Shown: positions 1-11,690, counted from the first letter of the stretch. The stretch is 64,000 nucleotides of DNA from Semisulcospira habei (GCA_036245525.1 BTPG01000005.1:127396120-127460119); one strand, 5' to 3'. A program made the numbers and translations. Notes: a model not told the origin generated them from the letters alone.

Positions 1-403
1 CCAGCGCGTGTTTTAAAAAGACTACAGGACCCAGCTTGGGCCCTGCCCCTAAGTGGGTCAAATCGGTTCGTAACTCAGTTGACGGAGTTGGCAACTGCGT
101 ATCCCGAGCTTGCAAAACTCTCGGAAAACGACAGACCACTTCCTGTTGCACGGAAATCATCGCGATTAGCAGATCGGACAACAGCAGACGATTCTGTGAC
201 ACTTTGAAACTGACCGACATCCACGGATTTTACGCGCTGGGGACTATGATGGCAGAATGTACGGCTGTACATGCTGTAAGTATGACTCCTGACACTTTGT
301 AGTTGTGAACGAATTTTTTCAACACGTACCTCCAGTCCAATATAGGCTAATATAAATAAATAAAGACTGAAGCATTGTGATGTACAACCAACACAGTACA
401 TTG

Positions 404-492
<89 letters not shown>

Positions 493-1010
493 CGACTGTT
501 TACATAGATGCCAAAAGATACAAGGTCGCCATGGGTCAAGCTGATTTTTAGTAGCTGCCCTTCGTATGGAGAAAAAAAATTGCTGTAGGCCACTCCAGAT
601 GGAAAGATATAACAACAAACAAAACGACAAATAACCCCTCCTTCCTCACCCTTCTGATATCATATAAAGCTTCAGGCTGTGCTGTGTAACTTACGGATAG
701 CTCGGCCTGGTCCATATCCAGTGTGCGTCCAAGCAAGACACAAATGGCCTGCTCTGTCCGTCGGGTGGTCAAGTGTCGTCTGCTACTGTTGATATCAGTA
801 CAAATATCGCTGGTTTAGATTAGTGATCGCGGTGCCCACTCGCTGCATACAGGAAGTGGCCTGTCTTTTTCAGGGGAGTTTTGCCAGCACGACAAACGCA
901 GTTGAAAACTCAGTCAACTGAGTAGCAAACCGGTTTGCCGAGGTTAGCCGAACGTTCACGAAGACAGGGCCCTCGCTGGGTCCTGCAAAGTTTTTTTAAA
1001 ACACGTGCGG
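1..1010. mobile_element. TIR DNA element, about 1 kb, with roughly 155-bp inverted ends
   Basis: Bases 1-155 and 850-1010 are imperfect reverse complements. Matching blocks in order are a GTGTTTTAAAA end, CAGGACCCAGC, ACTCAGTTGACNGAGTT, CAACTGCGT, GCAAAACTC and CCACTTCCTG. The interior has no transposase-like ORF and holds an 80-bp (GA)n run. The right end falls exactly where the endonuclease reading frame of the neighbouring LINE stops, so the element either inserted into that LINE or bounded a deletion. The left end coincides with the window edge, so its outer limit and target duplication cannot be seen. The superfamily is not recognised. Confidence 0.7.
411..490. repeat. (GA)n microsatellite
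   Basis: An uninterrupted GA dinucleotide tract of about 80 bp inside the 1-kb TIR element. The long Leu/Ser reading frames across it are artefacts of the repeat. Confidence 0.98.
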
Positions 1011-1529
1011 GGCGGAGTTTTTTGACGGTTTCTCAGCTTTAAAGACACACAGGTTAAGTTGAGAAAAAACATCTTCTAACATCTGACCTCTGCCATCATA
1101 GTGGTCACTACCCCAAAGGTGAGCGTGACCGTTAAAATCCCCCATGAGAATAAAGGGAGGGGGCAGTTGATCAACTAAATTAAACAAATCATTACTACAG
1201 ACCCGCAGGGATGGTGGCAGGTAAATACTGCATATGGTTATGGTCTTCTTCAAGGTAACCCGAGCTGCGACAGCCTGAAGACAGGTGTCGATGCTAACGG
1301 GGCTACATAAAATTTGGCTACTAATGAGAAGAGCCACTCCACCCGAGCGCCTCTCCGAATCAGAGCCTTTATATATAACGTTAAAACCATTAAAGGACAC
1401 AGGGTCAGAAGTCTTCAGGTAAGTCTCCTGAAGAGATATTACCGAGGGGTTATAGCACTTGACTAAAAGACGTAATTCCTCAAAGTTAGCTTGAAAACCA
1501 CGACAATTCCACTGAAGCAGAGAGTCCAT
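1010..1529 (-). pseudogene. LINE ORF2 fragment: AP-like endonuclease domain
   Basis: The frame starts at an ATG (minus 1529-1527), only two bases after the ORF1 stop, and runs about 170 residues before the break. Visible endonuclease motifs are QWNCRG at residues 6-11 (strand 1), SLQET with the catalytic Glu near residue 36, and MGDFNGH near residue 128, the metal-binding GDFN core. The family nicks target DNA to prime reverse transcription. The domain lacks its C-terminal SDH part and the whole RT, so it cannot work. The WGSD segment just after GDFN is typical of Jockey/I-group endonucleases. Clade assignment is inference. Confidence 0.8.
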
Positions 1530-1531
1530 GA

Positions 1532-2974
1532 TTATGTCTTATCTGGGGGTGCGGAGTTTTTCCCCCCTTTTTCCTTTGCCTTGGAAGGAGTCGGAGAAAC
1601 AGAGAGGGGCCGGCTCCCGGGCCTCCTCTGGTTCTTAGGAGATGAAGGGGGTGGAGCTGCCGCAGCATCGGCAACTTCCACTCCCTCCATCTGCTCCTCC
1701 AATGCAGCATATTTGTTTTGAAGGGGGACATCAGTGTTCCCCTTCTGGGCCCGTGCGCACGGCGGTCCCATAGATTTCTTAGACTTCTGGTCCTGGGCAG
1801 CGGTCCTGCCGCTAGAGTTAGCGGCCTTAGAAGGCTGACCAGAGCCAGAAACCTTTGGCGTTGACAAACTAGCAGGTTTGGGTGGGGGCTGAGGCTTATG
1901 GGCAGCAGAAGGCGGTGCCACCGGACCGGTAGCGTCCGCCCTAAGCGTTCCCTGGCTCCTCGTCACCACCGGAGGAGGGTTACTCTCCAGGGGCGAAAGG
2001 ATCCGAGGCTCCGCCCCCAACCAAGAAGTTGGGGTTTGACCAGAGAAGTCTTTGGTGGGGCGCTTGCCTACCACCGCAGCACTGAAAGTATACACAAAGT
2101 TGTTATTTGAGTTTGGCGCAGCCTCAGCTGCACCAGGACCGTCAACCAGGTTTTTTTTGCGTCCGCAAAGGACAGCCCCTTCTCCACACGCACCTGCTGA
2201 ATCCTGCACTCAGAGATCCAACGAGGGCACTTCTTGCCCGAAGCCATATGCGCCCCCTGGCAATTCACACACAGGGGGATGGCTGTGCAGGACTCAGCAG
2301 AGTGTCCGGGCTTAGTGCAACGGGCGCATAGAGCCTCTGCCTGGCGGCATGTCTTCTGCCCATGGCCATACTTTTGGCACTTAAAGCACCGGAGGGGGAG
2401 AGGGACGTACTTTTTCACTTTTAGGGAATAGTAACCTCTCCAGATGGTAGTAGGAGCTGTGGGGGTGCCAAACGTCAGGATGATGGTAGGGAGACGGATC
2501 TCCCTACCACCTCGTTTGGAAATGAAGCGCCTGACGTAGGTCACCCGCTGTGACTTAAGGTTCCGTACAAGTTCATCTTCAGACAGTTCGGCCAATGCTT
2601 GATCTTTAAACACTCCTCTAGAGGAATTCATTGTTTTGTGGGGAGTGACCTCCACTGGAGTGTCTCCGATGGAGGAGAGCCTCAGTAGCCCATTGGAGTG
2701 TGCCCGAGTACGGCACTACCAACAAGTCACCAGACCTGAGGCGCTGTGCCTCAGGCCTGCCAACACGGCTCCTGAGGGTCTCCCCTACCAGGAAAGGGTG
2801 CAGCTTGGAAACAGGCTTCTCTTTAACTTTGCTGTGGATAATGAGAAAGCGAGGCCAGACGGCCGAAACCTGAGGCGTCGCTTCCCCACAATCGGAGTCG
2901 CTATCATTTTCAAGGTCAATGTCAGTGGCTATGTGCCGCTTTGGTGCCAGTTTTGGTTTTTTTATATTTTCCAT
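1532..2974 (-). pseudogene. LINE ORF1 (gag-like, three CCHC knuckles), frameshifted
   Basis: The start is taken at the ATG at minus 2974, opening MENIKKPKLAPKR. Three frames make up the product. The first runs 2974 to about 2640. The second, to about 2150, carries a core ending CFKCQKYGH, then CARCTKPGH and CVNCQGAH, the triple knuckle of Jockey-type gag proteins, which bind the element RNA. The third is a Pro/Ser-rich tail to the stop at 1532. The second frameshift lies at an 8-T run (2151-2158), a likely replication slip; the first is near 2640. The protein would coat LINE RNA in a ribonucleoprotein. As written it cannot be made whole. Confidence 0.8.
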
Positions 2975-3399
2975 ATTATAGTATGATAGATATATATTCA
3001 TCCCCCGGGGGTCCCCGCCCGCCACCGAGCCCAACAAGGGAAAGTGCAATTGTCGGCGGGTCTCCAGCCGACGCACAATGGAGACTGCCCGAAAGATATA
3101 CTCAAGGGGGTAAGCCCGATTGAACCGTTTGAGCCACCGCCTTCTATCACACTGTTGAATGCAGGGGAATACTGGCGTAGAGCACCTAATCAGCATCAGA
3201 GGCTATAGCATGGTGCTCCGTATAACAACCCGCATGTCAACAGGGGGATAGGGCTCGACGTGACAAGAGCCGATTGACTAGGCCGGTACGACTAGCCTCC
3301 CGTTTAGGCAGAAGTCAAGGCCAAAGTGGAGCGTTTCAGCCACCAGGATCCTCTTCTCCCCCGACATGGGTCTCCAAGCACGGCAAACACTTGGGATCC

Positions 3400-4980
3400 A
3401 AAGGACCAAAAGCTCATGAGTATTTTTAAGGACCAATCCAACATGGTAAGACCTGGGTTAGCACAGCTCCTTAAAAACTGGACCAGTGAAAAAGACTGAA
3501 CAACATATCTGCTGACATCAAGTCCTAATCCTGGACAAAGATGGCACCCGTCTGCTAGCCCACTCAGTCAGGGACTGAGGGGACTACCCACCCACGCCAC
3601 GTGGAGGCCGGTGCCGGGTAGGCAGCAGGAGCAGACAACATCTCTGCAGAGCTAGTCAAGAAGGGGGAGAAGACATGATAAGCGCCTTACTAACAATCTG
3701 CAATAAGATCTGGCAGTCAGGGGATTGGCCCACACCATGGACCCAATCACTTATAATAACTCTCCCCAAAAAAGGCAACTTACATCAATGCCAGAATTAT
3801 CCCACGATCAGTCTAATATGCCATCCAAGCAAAGTCATGTTAAAGATCCTACTAAACAGGCTGAAGCCACAGGCAGAGGAAATCATAGCTGAGGAACAGG
3901 CAGGCTTCAGACCAGGGCGCAGCACAACTGAGCAGATCTTCAACCTGAGAGTTCTATGTGAGAGGTACCTCCAGCACCAGCAAGACCTCTATCATGTCTT
4001 TGTGGATTTTAAGAAAGCGTTTGACAGGGTGTGGCATGCAGCCCTTTGGTCCACCATGAAGCTATACATCAATGCCAATGTAATCAAAGTCATAGCAAAC
4101 CTTTACAACAAGGCCACTAGTGCAGTCTGCTTCAACAGCAAAATAGGAAACTGGTTAAGAACTACAGTCGGAGTCAGACAAGGCTGCTTGCTCTCACCTA
4201 CTCTTTTCAACATCTTCCTGGAAAGAATGACAGACGCTCTGAAAGATCATGAAGGAACTGTCAGTATTGGAGGCAGAACAATCACGAACTTGCACTATGC
4301 GGACGACATTGATGGCCTTGCAGGAACAAAGGAGATAGCTCAGCTGGTGGAAGAGCTGGACAGTACATGGAAATCAGTGCAGAGAAGACCAAACTGATGA
4401 CAAATAACACCAGTGGCATTGGCACTGACGTCATGATTGGAAGCCAAAAACTGGAAACAGTTAATAAATTCAAATACTTAGGAACCATTGTGACAGATGA
4501 GGGATCAAAACCAGAAATACTGTCCAGGATTGCGCAGACAACAGCACTGACAAGATTGAAGACCATATGAAAGGACAGAAACATCACGTTCTTCTCCAAG
4601 ATCAGACTGATGCGCTCCTTAGTCATCTCAGTGTTCTTGTATGCCTGCGAGTCATGGACCCTTACAGCAGACCTTGAAAGGAGGATACAAGCCAATGAAA
4701 TGAGATGTTTTCAAAGGCTGCTTGGCATTGCATACAGAGATCACATCACGAACGAGGAAGTGGGAAGCAGAATCAGGCAAGCCATCGGGTCCTATGAAGA
4801 CCTATTAGCCATTATGAAAAAACGCAAACTGAAGTGGTATGGGCAGCAGGGCTTGCCAAAACAATCCTGCAAGGCACTGTGCAAGGAGGATGAAGGAGAG
4901 GAAGACAGCGGAAAAGATGGGAGGACAATATTTCAGAGTGGACAGGACTGAGGCTGGGCGATACTTTAAGAATGGCAGAA
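3400..4980 (+). pseudogene. RTE-type LINE fragment, reverse transcriptase + C-terminal tail, broken
   Basis: A plus-strand degenerate copy. A split linker (LDKDGTRLL near 3535) is followed by an AGADNISAELVK block at about 3627-3660, then an RT body in one frame (3675-4397) with LPKKGNL, EEQAGFRPGRST, VDFKKAFDRVW, GVRQGCLLSP and a YADD box near 4298. A shift at about 4370 moves to a second frame (KFKYLGTIV), and another near 4565-4610 leads to the tail (YACESWTL, FQRLLGIAYRDH). The 3' end at 4981 runs into (GATT)n, a usual RTE tail. It resembles family B at 37.4-40.5 kb but is clearly diverged. The endonuclease is absent (5' truncation). Confidence 0.8.
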
Positions 4981-5440
4981 AACAGATTGATTGATTGATT
5001 GTACATTGCTTAACGTCCCGACAGCAACAAGGCTTTCTCAAACGTGCCTGCACTGCTTGTGAAAAAAAATAAATAAACAGAAAATTGAATGTATGTCACC
5101 AGCCGGTCAAATACGTTACATAAACCTACAACATGGGGCCTAAATAAAGCTAAGACCATTTAGCAGCACACATCCAATATCAAGAGCTACAGGCAGTGCA
5201 GACAGTAGGGAGAGTTTTAAAAAGGCAAATACAGGTGAATGGACAAAGGGTAGACAGAAACACATGCCCCAGAATAGAGAGAAAAACCCACCCTGTGGGG
5301 CTGACCAGGGTGACCCTGGGAACTAAAAAATACCTAACCCCACCCAAGTCCCCCAAGGCAGACCCGGGTGGGGTGGCAGAAAACAGAGAGGAATCAGGAG
5401 GGAGCTGGTTGCCAAGTCATCAGTGGTGCCCCAACGATCG
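4981..5440. repeat. Possible SINE-like or low-copy repeat after a (GATT)n tail
   Basis: After four GATT units the sequence continues TACATTGCTTAACGTCCCGACAGC. Its TTAACGTCC core also occurs in the dispersed repeats at 8965 and 15950. No RNA-gene head (A and B boxes) could be recognised with confidence and no ORF of interest is present. The repeat assignment rests on the shared motif only. Confidence 0.3.
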
Positions 5441-5442
5441 GC

Positions 5443-5539
5443 GATAGATATAGATAGATATAGATATAGATATAGAGATATAGATAGAGATATAGATATA
5501 GATATAGATAGATAGATAGAGACAGACAGATAGATAGGG
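5443..5539. repeat. (GATA)/(GATATA) microsatellite
   Basis: About 97 bp of mixed GATA and GATATA units, ending in GACAGACAGATAGATAG. Confidence 0.95.
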
Positions 5540-5603
5540 GAACATGGCTTAAACATATCAGGACATACGAAGGTACACTTTGAAACCCATCTTATTGATT
5601 ACT

Positions 5604-5655
5604 GGGGGGGTGGGTGGGGGGGCGGGGGTGGGGGGGGGTGGGTGGGGGAGGGGGA
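5604..5655 (+). other. G-run tract with quadruplex potential
   Basis: At least six runs of four or more G within 52 bp, separated by T, C or A. The layout allows an intrastrand G-quadruplex. No gene start is visible nearby. Confidence 0.6.
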
Positions 5656-6933
5656 CGGTGCACGGTCTACCGGGATAGCTTGAGACTAATTTCTCTTGTA
5701 CAGTCTATAACTCAACGGACACAGAGATTACTCGGAACTGAGGTAGTCGCTACAGCTCCAAAAACACATGGCCCCACGAGCTCCTTAGCATCCGCGTTAT
5801 CGCGGAATTGTTTATATTACAGCGGACGGCAGACGCAGCCGTCCCGTTTCTCACTTTCCTTTTTTGTCCCTTGTCTCCTTGAGTGCGTGCGCAAAATAAG
5901 GTGAACTTGTGTGAAATCATTGAAAATTCACATCAACTTCATTTAAAAACAAATGAACTCTAGAATTTTTTAGTGCGTGTACGGGTTAGCGCATTTTTTT
6001 GGGAAACAATAGGCGCACAGGCCTCTTTTCGTGTTTGTCCTTGCTAAACTACAACATTCTTAGAGAGAGAAAGAGAGATGAAATGAAACTTTATTAAGAG
6101 AGAAAAAAACAACAACAGCCTAGTGATAATAAAGTGTAAAAAATGGTTATAACTAAATACACGGTATAAGTGAAGACACAGTCGTACTATCCGTGAACTG
6201 AAAAACTCGAAAAGCTTTTGGTCAGGCATGGAGCCGCAGGAGCCAAAAGGAGGGGAGGAAATACGGTCGCAGCGGGTTTGATATGTGCCAGATATCTCTC
6301 ACGACTGCTTGATGATAACTGACTCACACCCACACTTGCCGGAATTCAGGGACCTTTTTTTCTCTGTCCGTTGAGTTATAGACTGTTGCAGATGGTTGTT
6401 GTTCGCTGCAGTCATGAAAGGTCGCTCCATGTCAGTCTGGCTGGCACAGAATGCCAAAACCCAACTCATCACTGACACTGTGTGAAAGCGGTCTAAACGA
6501 AGTAAAAACTGATGGATAGACCTACACTCTGCAATAGCGGTTCACTGGTGCATTACGTAATACTGTACTCATATAATTTAAATCACCTGAAGGCAACTCT
6601 TTTTATGTATTTACAGGATCAGTAACTGAACCGATAAGTTCTCATGTCACAAACTCAACCGACACGCCGAAAGCCCGCAAAGTTATAAATGATTATGCGC
6701 ATTGCACAAACCGAGCCTGTCGATGTTTCCATGGTACGGCTTGATAGTCTAAATGTGACAATAAACGGAAGTGTGAAGTGCAAGTTTCCATCAGTGCTAA
6801 TTTTATAGGATTAAAAAAGGATTAAAAAAGATAAAACATTTGTGAAAGCTTGTATCCGGTATTATTTTCGTTTGTTAAAACTTATTAAAACCCGGCTCAG
6901 GATGAACTTTCTGACCGATTTGTGATTTGTAAA
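5656..6933. other. Non-coding stretch, nothing recognised
   Basis: A/T-rich unique-looking DNA with short GA-rich and A-rich patches around 6061-6110. Reading frames are short and show no family motifs. Confidence 0.5.
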
Positions 6934-7008
6934 TTAACCATGATAGTTCAAGGGTGGGGCCTTAACAGCTGTCCTGGCACCACCTTTGAACTATCATGGT
7001 CAAATTAA
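6934..7008. mobile_element. P1 palindrome, decayed
   Basis: The arms CCATGATAGTTCAAGGGTGG and CCACCTTTGAACTATCATGG flank a shortened centre that has lost the GCTTGGCGCC loop. ATTAA sits on both outer sides. Confidence 0.8.
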
Positions 7009-8318
7009 TCTCGTGCGGTGTATCAGGATTTAAACGGTTAAATTGAAAAGGTCAAACATCAGTGTTTGTCCACATTAGTGCAAAACAAACCTGGGCTATT
7101 CAACAGTCGCCATTAAAATATCTCGTGTATTGTAAACAGACTAAACACACACAAGGAAATGTGGAATTATTATGACAGAGCCGTCCATGCGTGTGTAGCG
7201 ATCTCCGCGTCTGCAGGGTTCGCTGACACCTGTGTTACGTCTTCGCAAACTGACACACCCACACCTAGTAAACCTTTCATCCCACCGGCTTTAGCCGCAA
7301 CTTAAATTACAGGCAAGCAGAATGCAGCATAGAATACAAACGCCACGCAGTCGGCTAACGTGGTATACATAATTTCTAAACTAGTCAGTATTTAAGCTCC
7401 AAACACGGAAGGAAAAGTCAGCTGCTTACCGGCATCTTCTGTCAGTGGATGTTTTCAACCGCTTCGTTCGCAAAAGCAGACACAGTCTGTTTGCAGCTAG
7501 CCAGTTCTGGTCATGTGACCATGTTGTGGGCCAATCAATACAGGTTTAATGGTGGAGGCCTTGCCAAGTGTACACAATTTTTCTGCACTTACGAATGCAT
7601 CTGATATTTTCAGCCGATAGTTGACGAAGTTGCAATCTTTCAGTATGTTATGTGTTGCTCTGATTTATAGATTTTTTTTGCTATCTTGTTTATTTTTGTT
7701 TGAAACTGCACTTTCAGACAACAAGTGTGTAAACGGACGTAAACCATTCAGAGCCTCAAATATTTGTGACGTCACCAGATTCTTGCGCGAAGACTTCCAA
7801 GTATGCCGAAATAGGCCATCGTTATAACGAATAGTGCGATCGCACTGGTATTCCGGACGACTTGTTTGGTTATTATTTTTAGATGAAGCAATCTGAAAGA
7901 AAATAGTATTATTGTGGCATATATCTTTAGTTTAAGTAAACTCGTAAAAGCCTCGTTCATGTAGTAGTCCCAAGGTGCAAGAGGCCATCGGACCAACATC
8001 CAGTCCGCCCCCGTGCACGGGCCAACTGACATCGGCACGATGTTCTTTTGCGCATTGGGGGGTGACTCGTCTCATTTGCATCCGCTCCACTGGCCTTTTC
8101 CACAGGTTCACTGACGGGGCGGAGAAAAATCTCTTCGCAGACCGACTTGACGTAGGCTATTGTGGAAGAGACGAGCGCATATGATTGATTACATTTTACG
8201 TTTGATCAGTTCTAATTTTTGTAATTAAGTAACTGACATACATTTACTAAAATACAAAACCAGGATGAGCGGTAGTCTAACAATTTCTTATAGGTAAAGA
8301 AAACCTAAGTGGTACGAA
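7009..8318. other. Non-coding stretch with one decayed P6 copy
   Basis: No gene recognised. A decayed P6 element lies at about 7968-8075 (CCCGTGCACGGGCC, GACATCGG, then TTCTTTTGCGCATTGGGG). The rest looks unique. Confidence 0.45.
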
Positions 8319-8390
8319 GGGGATATAGCTCAGTGGTAGAGCATTCGACTGCAGATCGAGAGGTCCCCGGTTCGAACCCGGGTGTCCCCT
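8319..8390 (+). tRNA. tRNA-Cys (GCA)
   Basis: A full 72-nt cloverleaf. The acceptor stem GGGGATA pairs with TGTCCCC (one T-G pair). The D arm is GCTC/GAGC, the anticodon arm TTCGA/TCGAG encloses loop CTGCAGA with anticodon GCA at 8351-8353, and the T arm CCCGG/CCGGG encloses TTCGAAC. The discriminator base is T, as expected for cysteine tRNA. The B box GGTTCGAACCC is intact. A TTTT run at 8392-8395 can serve as the Pol III terminator. There is no intron and CCA is not encoded. It is probably functional. Only this one copy was seen in the window. Confidence 0.95.
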
Positions 8391-8396
8391 ATTTTC
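8391..8396 (+). terminator. Pol III T-run after the tRNA
   Basis: ATTTTC directly follows the discriminator base, and further T-runs follow within 20 bp. Confidence 0.6.
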
Positions 8397-8628
8397 TTTT
8401 TCTTTTCTTTTACTGCTTTATCCTTACTAGGCATTTTATTCTCTGCTGACTGGCAAACCCGAACAAGACCAAATAGAATTTCCGTCAATTAACAGTTAAA
8501 GGACTAATTTTTCAGTCAGTTTTCTCTAGGCCTATTTGTAAGTTTACAAAAGCAAATGAAAGCCTCAAAATGCTTTGTTTGCGGCTGCTGTACATACTAC
8601 AATGTGTAGCGTTACATGTACTCAGCAG

Positions 8629-8767
8629 AACATAATGAGGAGCAAAAGAAATGCGACATTTTTGGTATCATGTTTCCGATGAATCGATTTTTTTTTTTTT
8701 GCACCTCAGTACTGCTAATGCGACATCATTTATACCAAAAATGTCGCATTTCTTTTGCTTCTCAGTA
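8629..8767. mobile_element. P3 palindromic element with T-rich spacer
   Basis: The arm at 8641-8668 (AGCAAAAGAAATGCGACATT and on to TTTTGGTAT) matches the reverse complement of 8732-8761. The spacer holds TTTCCGATGA and a 14-T run. CTCAGTATA at the right end matches the end of the perfect copy at 52825. Confidence 0.85.
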
Positions 8768-8959
8768 TAGACTACTGGTGAAGCTAGCCAAGTCACCGTG
8801 CATGCACCGAGTGCCGCCACTGACCCCGGCGCATCCACCGGCTGACACACGCTGGTCAATTCAGTGCCTCCCTGCCGGGATTGCTACGCTCAGCGTAGAA
8901 CAACAACAACATTTATTGTCGAGGGGCCCATTGGGGCCAAAGGACACATAGGGATCGGA

Positions 8960-9046
8960 CTTAACTTGGTTGGTTAGTTCGGGTTTAACGTCCACAGCAC
9001 CGAGGTGATCATGGACGGCCCTAACGGGCGGGTTATGGGGCACAGG
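8960..9046 (+). repeat. Dispersed repeat, TTTAACGTCCAC type
   Basis: GGTTTAACGTCCACAGCACC through GATCATGGACGGCC to GGGCGGGTTATGGGG. The same string of motifs occurs at 15948-16015 and, decayed, near 10720-10780. It is probably a SINE or its tail. Confidence 0.6.
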
Positions 9047-9408
9047 GAAGTCTATTGCCTATGGAGTACGACCTGAACACTGATCAACTCAGGCGCACTC
9101 CAACTGTGCCACTTTTGATTTACCAGGACCTTTCAACGGACATGCTATTAAAGGACTTAACTATCATGTACATTACTTTTTATCATTCTTTCAGTAAGCT
9201 CGCTCAGTCCACACGGAATTTTGCACTTTTCTGTCGGCAGTAAGTCAGTTCATCGTTCATCGCGCGGCGTCCAGTCTGTGTTCGTGCAGTCCCGTCCGTA
9301 TTATTCCTGTGAGCGCCGGTGAATTTCGTGTGGTCCGTGGCTCCGTCCGGTCTTGTAGTCTCCGACGGTCCGGGGCGTGAAAAAAGAAGGAGAGAGGAAT
9401 ACGCAGTA

Positions 9409-9850
9409 TCAATGCTGTTTGGTCGTTACGTTTCTCTCCCTCACGGAGAAGCAATCAAATACAAACTTTGCTAGAGTGCATTGTGCATCCTTTCTTACTA
9501 GAAGTTGGCTTGGCTTATGGCAGTCTGTACTTGTAACTAGCTGGGTTCTGAGCTGATTATATAAACTACAATCGTCTAGCATGTGAATTTCGTCCTCTAC
9601 TACTCCGGCCACACGCGCGACATAGTCCATGTTCCCGGGGTGTGTTTGTATACCTGCCTCTTTCTACTTCTAACATGTGGGCACTTACTCGCCAACTTCG
9701 TTAGGGCTTGTTTGTGTTCTCGTATTTTTGTGTTGAATAAGATAGCTTTGTATTCCGTATTTATCAGTTGCTTTGTTATACTGAGAATGTCAGTCTAGAT
9801 GTGTTGTTCCGCTTAATTTTGTTCCAGTATTTCATAATGTACTGCTCTTC
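9409..9850 (-). pseudogene. LINE C-terminal remnant (CR1/L2/Jockey-like tail)
   Basis: On the minus strand a frame in the upper part reads MKYWNKIKR, TEYKAILF, HKQALTKL. After a shift near 9610 it continues VEDEIHMLDDCSLYNQLR, stopping at 9409. The ALTKL spacer followed by VEDEIH..L..C..YN.LR is the usual cysteine-containing tail after the reverse transcriptase in several LINE clades. No RT is visible upstream, so this is a scrap of the 3' end. Confidence 0.55.
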
Positions 9851-10073
9851 TAGTTTTCTACGGATGGCTGTTTTAAGTGAAGTTCCCCTGAATGTACACT
9901 GGTTATCCACACTGTGACGTGGCGAAAGCCCAGTGAGCAAAGAATTTGTCTTGTGAAAGCGACCCACGGGGCGGTGGTCTCGAGCTGTTCGTGATACGCG
10001 TAGTGTATGGAGGGAGCCGGACACTCAAGTTGACCGGCCGGTGCTCCGCTGTGCGAGTCAAACTACCGCTCAT

Positions 10074-10163
10074 AGAACCCTTTGCGTGTCGGTAAGGGCC
10101 GTTAAGGCCGGCAGTCAGCGGAATCATCGCGACTAAAAAGGCTACTGACACACAAAGGGTTAA
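10074..10163. mobile_element. P4 palindrome
   Basis: AACCCTTTGCGTGTCGGTA at the left and CTACTGACACACAAAGGGTTAA at the right, with GGAATCATCGCGACTAAAA in the right arm. The left arm interior is rearranged. TTAA is kept on the right (10160-10163). Confidence 0.8.
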
Positions 10164-10330
10164 CTTGACCGGATCCCATTGCCTCACAATGGCCACTCGT
10201 GCGGTCAGACAGTTGTGTTTTGGCCGCCCCGCGTCTTGTTTTTCAGTCAGCTGTGTCTCAACGTTTTCAAAAGCGCTTCAGTAGAGCCAGCGTCAGTGAC
10301 AAATGCAGGGTTACAGCGCTAAATAAGTGA

Positions 10331-10332
10331 TG

Positions 10333-10366
<34 letters not shown>
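10331..10366. repeat. (ATT)n microsatellite
   Basis: About twelve ATT units. Confidence 0.95.
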
Positions 10367-10367
<1 letters not shown>

Positions 10368-10501
10368 CAGTACTGAACCGGGCCGGTAGAAGCCACACGG
10401 CTGGGCCGCCTAACAACTTACGCCGATTGCGGCGCTAAGTCGGGGTTTAACCCGATCAGTGCCGAGACTATCTAGACACCCGACTGACCCAACTGCAAGA
10501 C

Positions 10502-10564
10502 TGAGGTATAGATCCTCATGAGCTCCCGCAGTTGCAGGGGCTAGTGAGGATCTACGCCTCATGC
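10502..10564. mobile_element. P2 palindrome
   Basis: TGAGGTATAGATCCTCATGAG against CTAGTGAGGATCTACGCCTCA around a CCCGCAGTTGCAGGGG centre. Confidence 0.85.
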
Positions 10565-10819
10565 TGACACTATGACTGACTTTCGACCCAATGATGTCCC
10601 AGTCAGTTCCTTGGACATCTAGAGGTCATTGTTTTGGTCTTGAACTGACGTGATTCAGTAACGAAGCCGATTGCAGAAACCGGGCAAAGTCTGCGTCATC
10701 TGGCACTGAGGCTGGTACGTCCACGGCACCGTGTTCATGATGACAACTGAGGCACGGCCGGCTCAAAAGGGCGGGTTTTGGGGCCTGGTTTATCACAGGC
10801 TCATCATCATCAGCATCAT

Positions 10820-10990
10820 CATAGGTGGTGCTGATCTTAGGTCTTCCTCAGTTCTGTTGACTTTATAGCACCATCATGGTGGCTTTGATCTTAGGTCCTC
10901 TGCCTTTTGCTGACCGGTGCGGCCTTGATCTTAGGTCTTCCATTTGTTGACCGTGTAGCACCATCTTGGTGGCGCATCAAAATGCGGCGT
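10820..10990. repeat. Imperfect tandem repeat, three units of about 50-65 bp
   Basis: Three units share CTTGATCTTAGGTCYTC, a TGTTGAC-type middle and AGCACCATCWTGGTGG. They start near 10828, 10889 and 10921. A short CATCATCATC run precedes them. Confidence 0.6.
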
Positions 10991-11087
10991 TTAACTTGGA
11001 ATCAGTGGTTTTGTCACTTATGTGTGTTTCAGTTGTATGTGTGTGCGTAGATTAAATTGTTTATAAAGGTAGTGAGATTCTGCTTAC

Positions 11088-11159
11088 ATACATTTTTTTG
11101 TAACGCGCTTAGAGCCCTCAGCGCGATATAAATGCTCAGTCTTTATTATTATTATTATC
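11088..11159 (+). repeat. SINE-like 3' end with (TTA)n tail
   Basis: GTAACGCGCTTAGAGCCCTC and GCGCGATATAAATGCTCAG, followed by TTTATTATTATTATTATC. A GCGCTTAGAGC...GCGATATAAAT block before an ATT tail is a familiar 3' end of invertebrate SINEs. The head is not recognised. Confidence 0.45.
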
Positions 11160-11242
11160 TTAACTCATTCGCAGCCAGCCGCATCCGGATGCGCGGCTTA
11201 TGCCGCGTATCCGGATGCGCCGGGCTGGCCGCGAATGAGCGG
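11160..11242. mobile_element. P5 palindrome, TTAACTCATTC end
   Basis: TTAACTCATTCGCAGCCAGC, core GCATCCGGATGCGCGGC, a TTAT loop, then the reverse complement down to GCGAATGAG. The right TTAA has been lost (GCGG). Confidence 0.85.
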
Positions 11243-11309
11243 TTCTCCGGGCATTAGAGAGCCGGGTTGAGAAATATTTCACTATGCGGCTTGAACAAGA
11301 CAGGGACGG

Positions 11310-11690
<381 letters not shown>

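Larger units (their letters stand above)
1010..3290 (-). mobile_element. Jockey-like non-LTR retrotransposon, 5' UTR + ORF1 + start of ORF2
   Basis: Read on the minus strand, this is the front half of a LINE: a roughly 300-bp leader (3290-2975), a gag-like ORF1 with three zinc knuckles (2974-1532), then an ORF2 starting with an AP-type endonuclease (1529-1010). The reverse transcriptase is missing because the copy is cut at the TIR element. LINE copies are usually truncated at the 5' end, so keeping the 5' half and losing the 3' half suggests a secondary break, with the rest possibly beyond the left edge. ORF1 carries two frameshifts, so the copy is dead. Confidence 0.8.
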
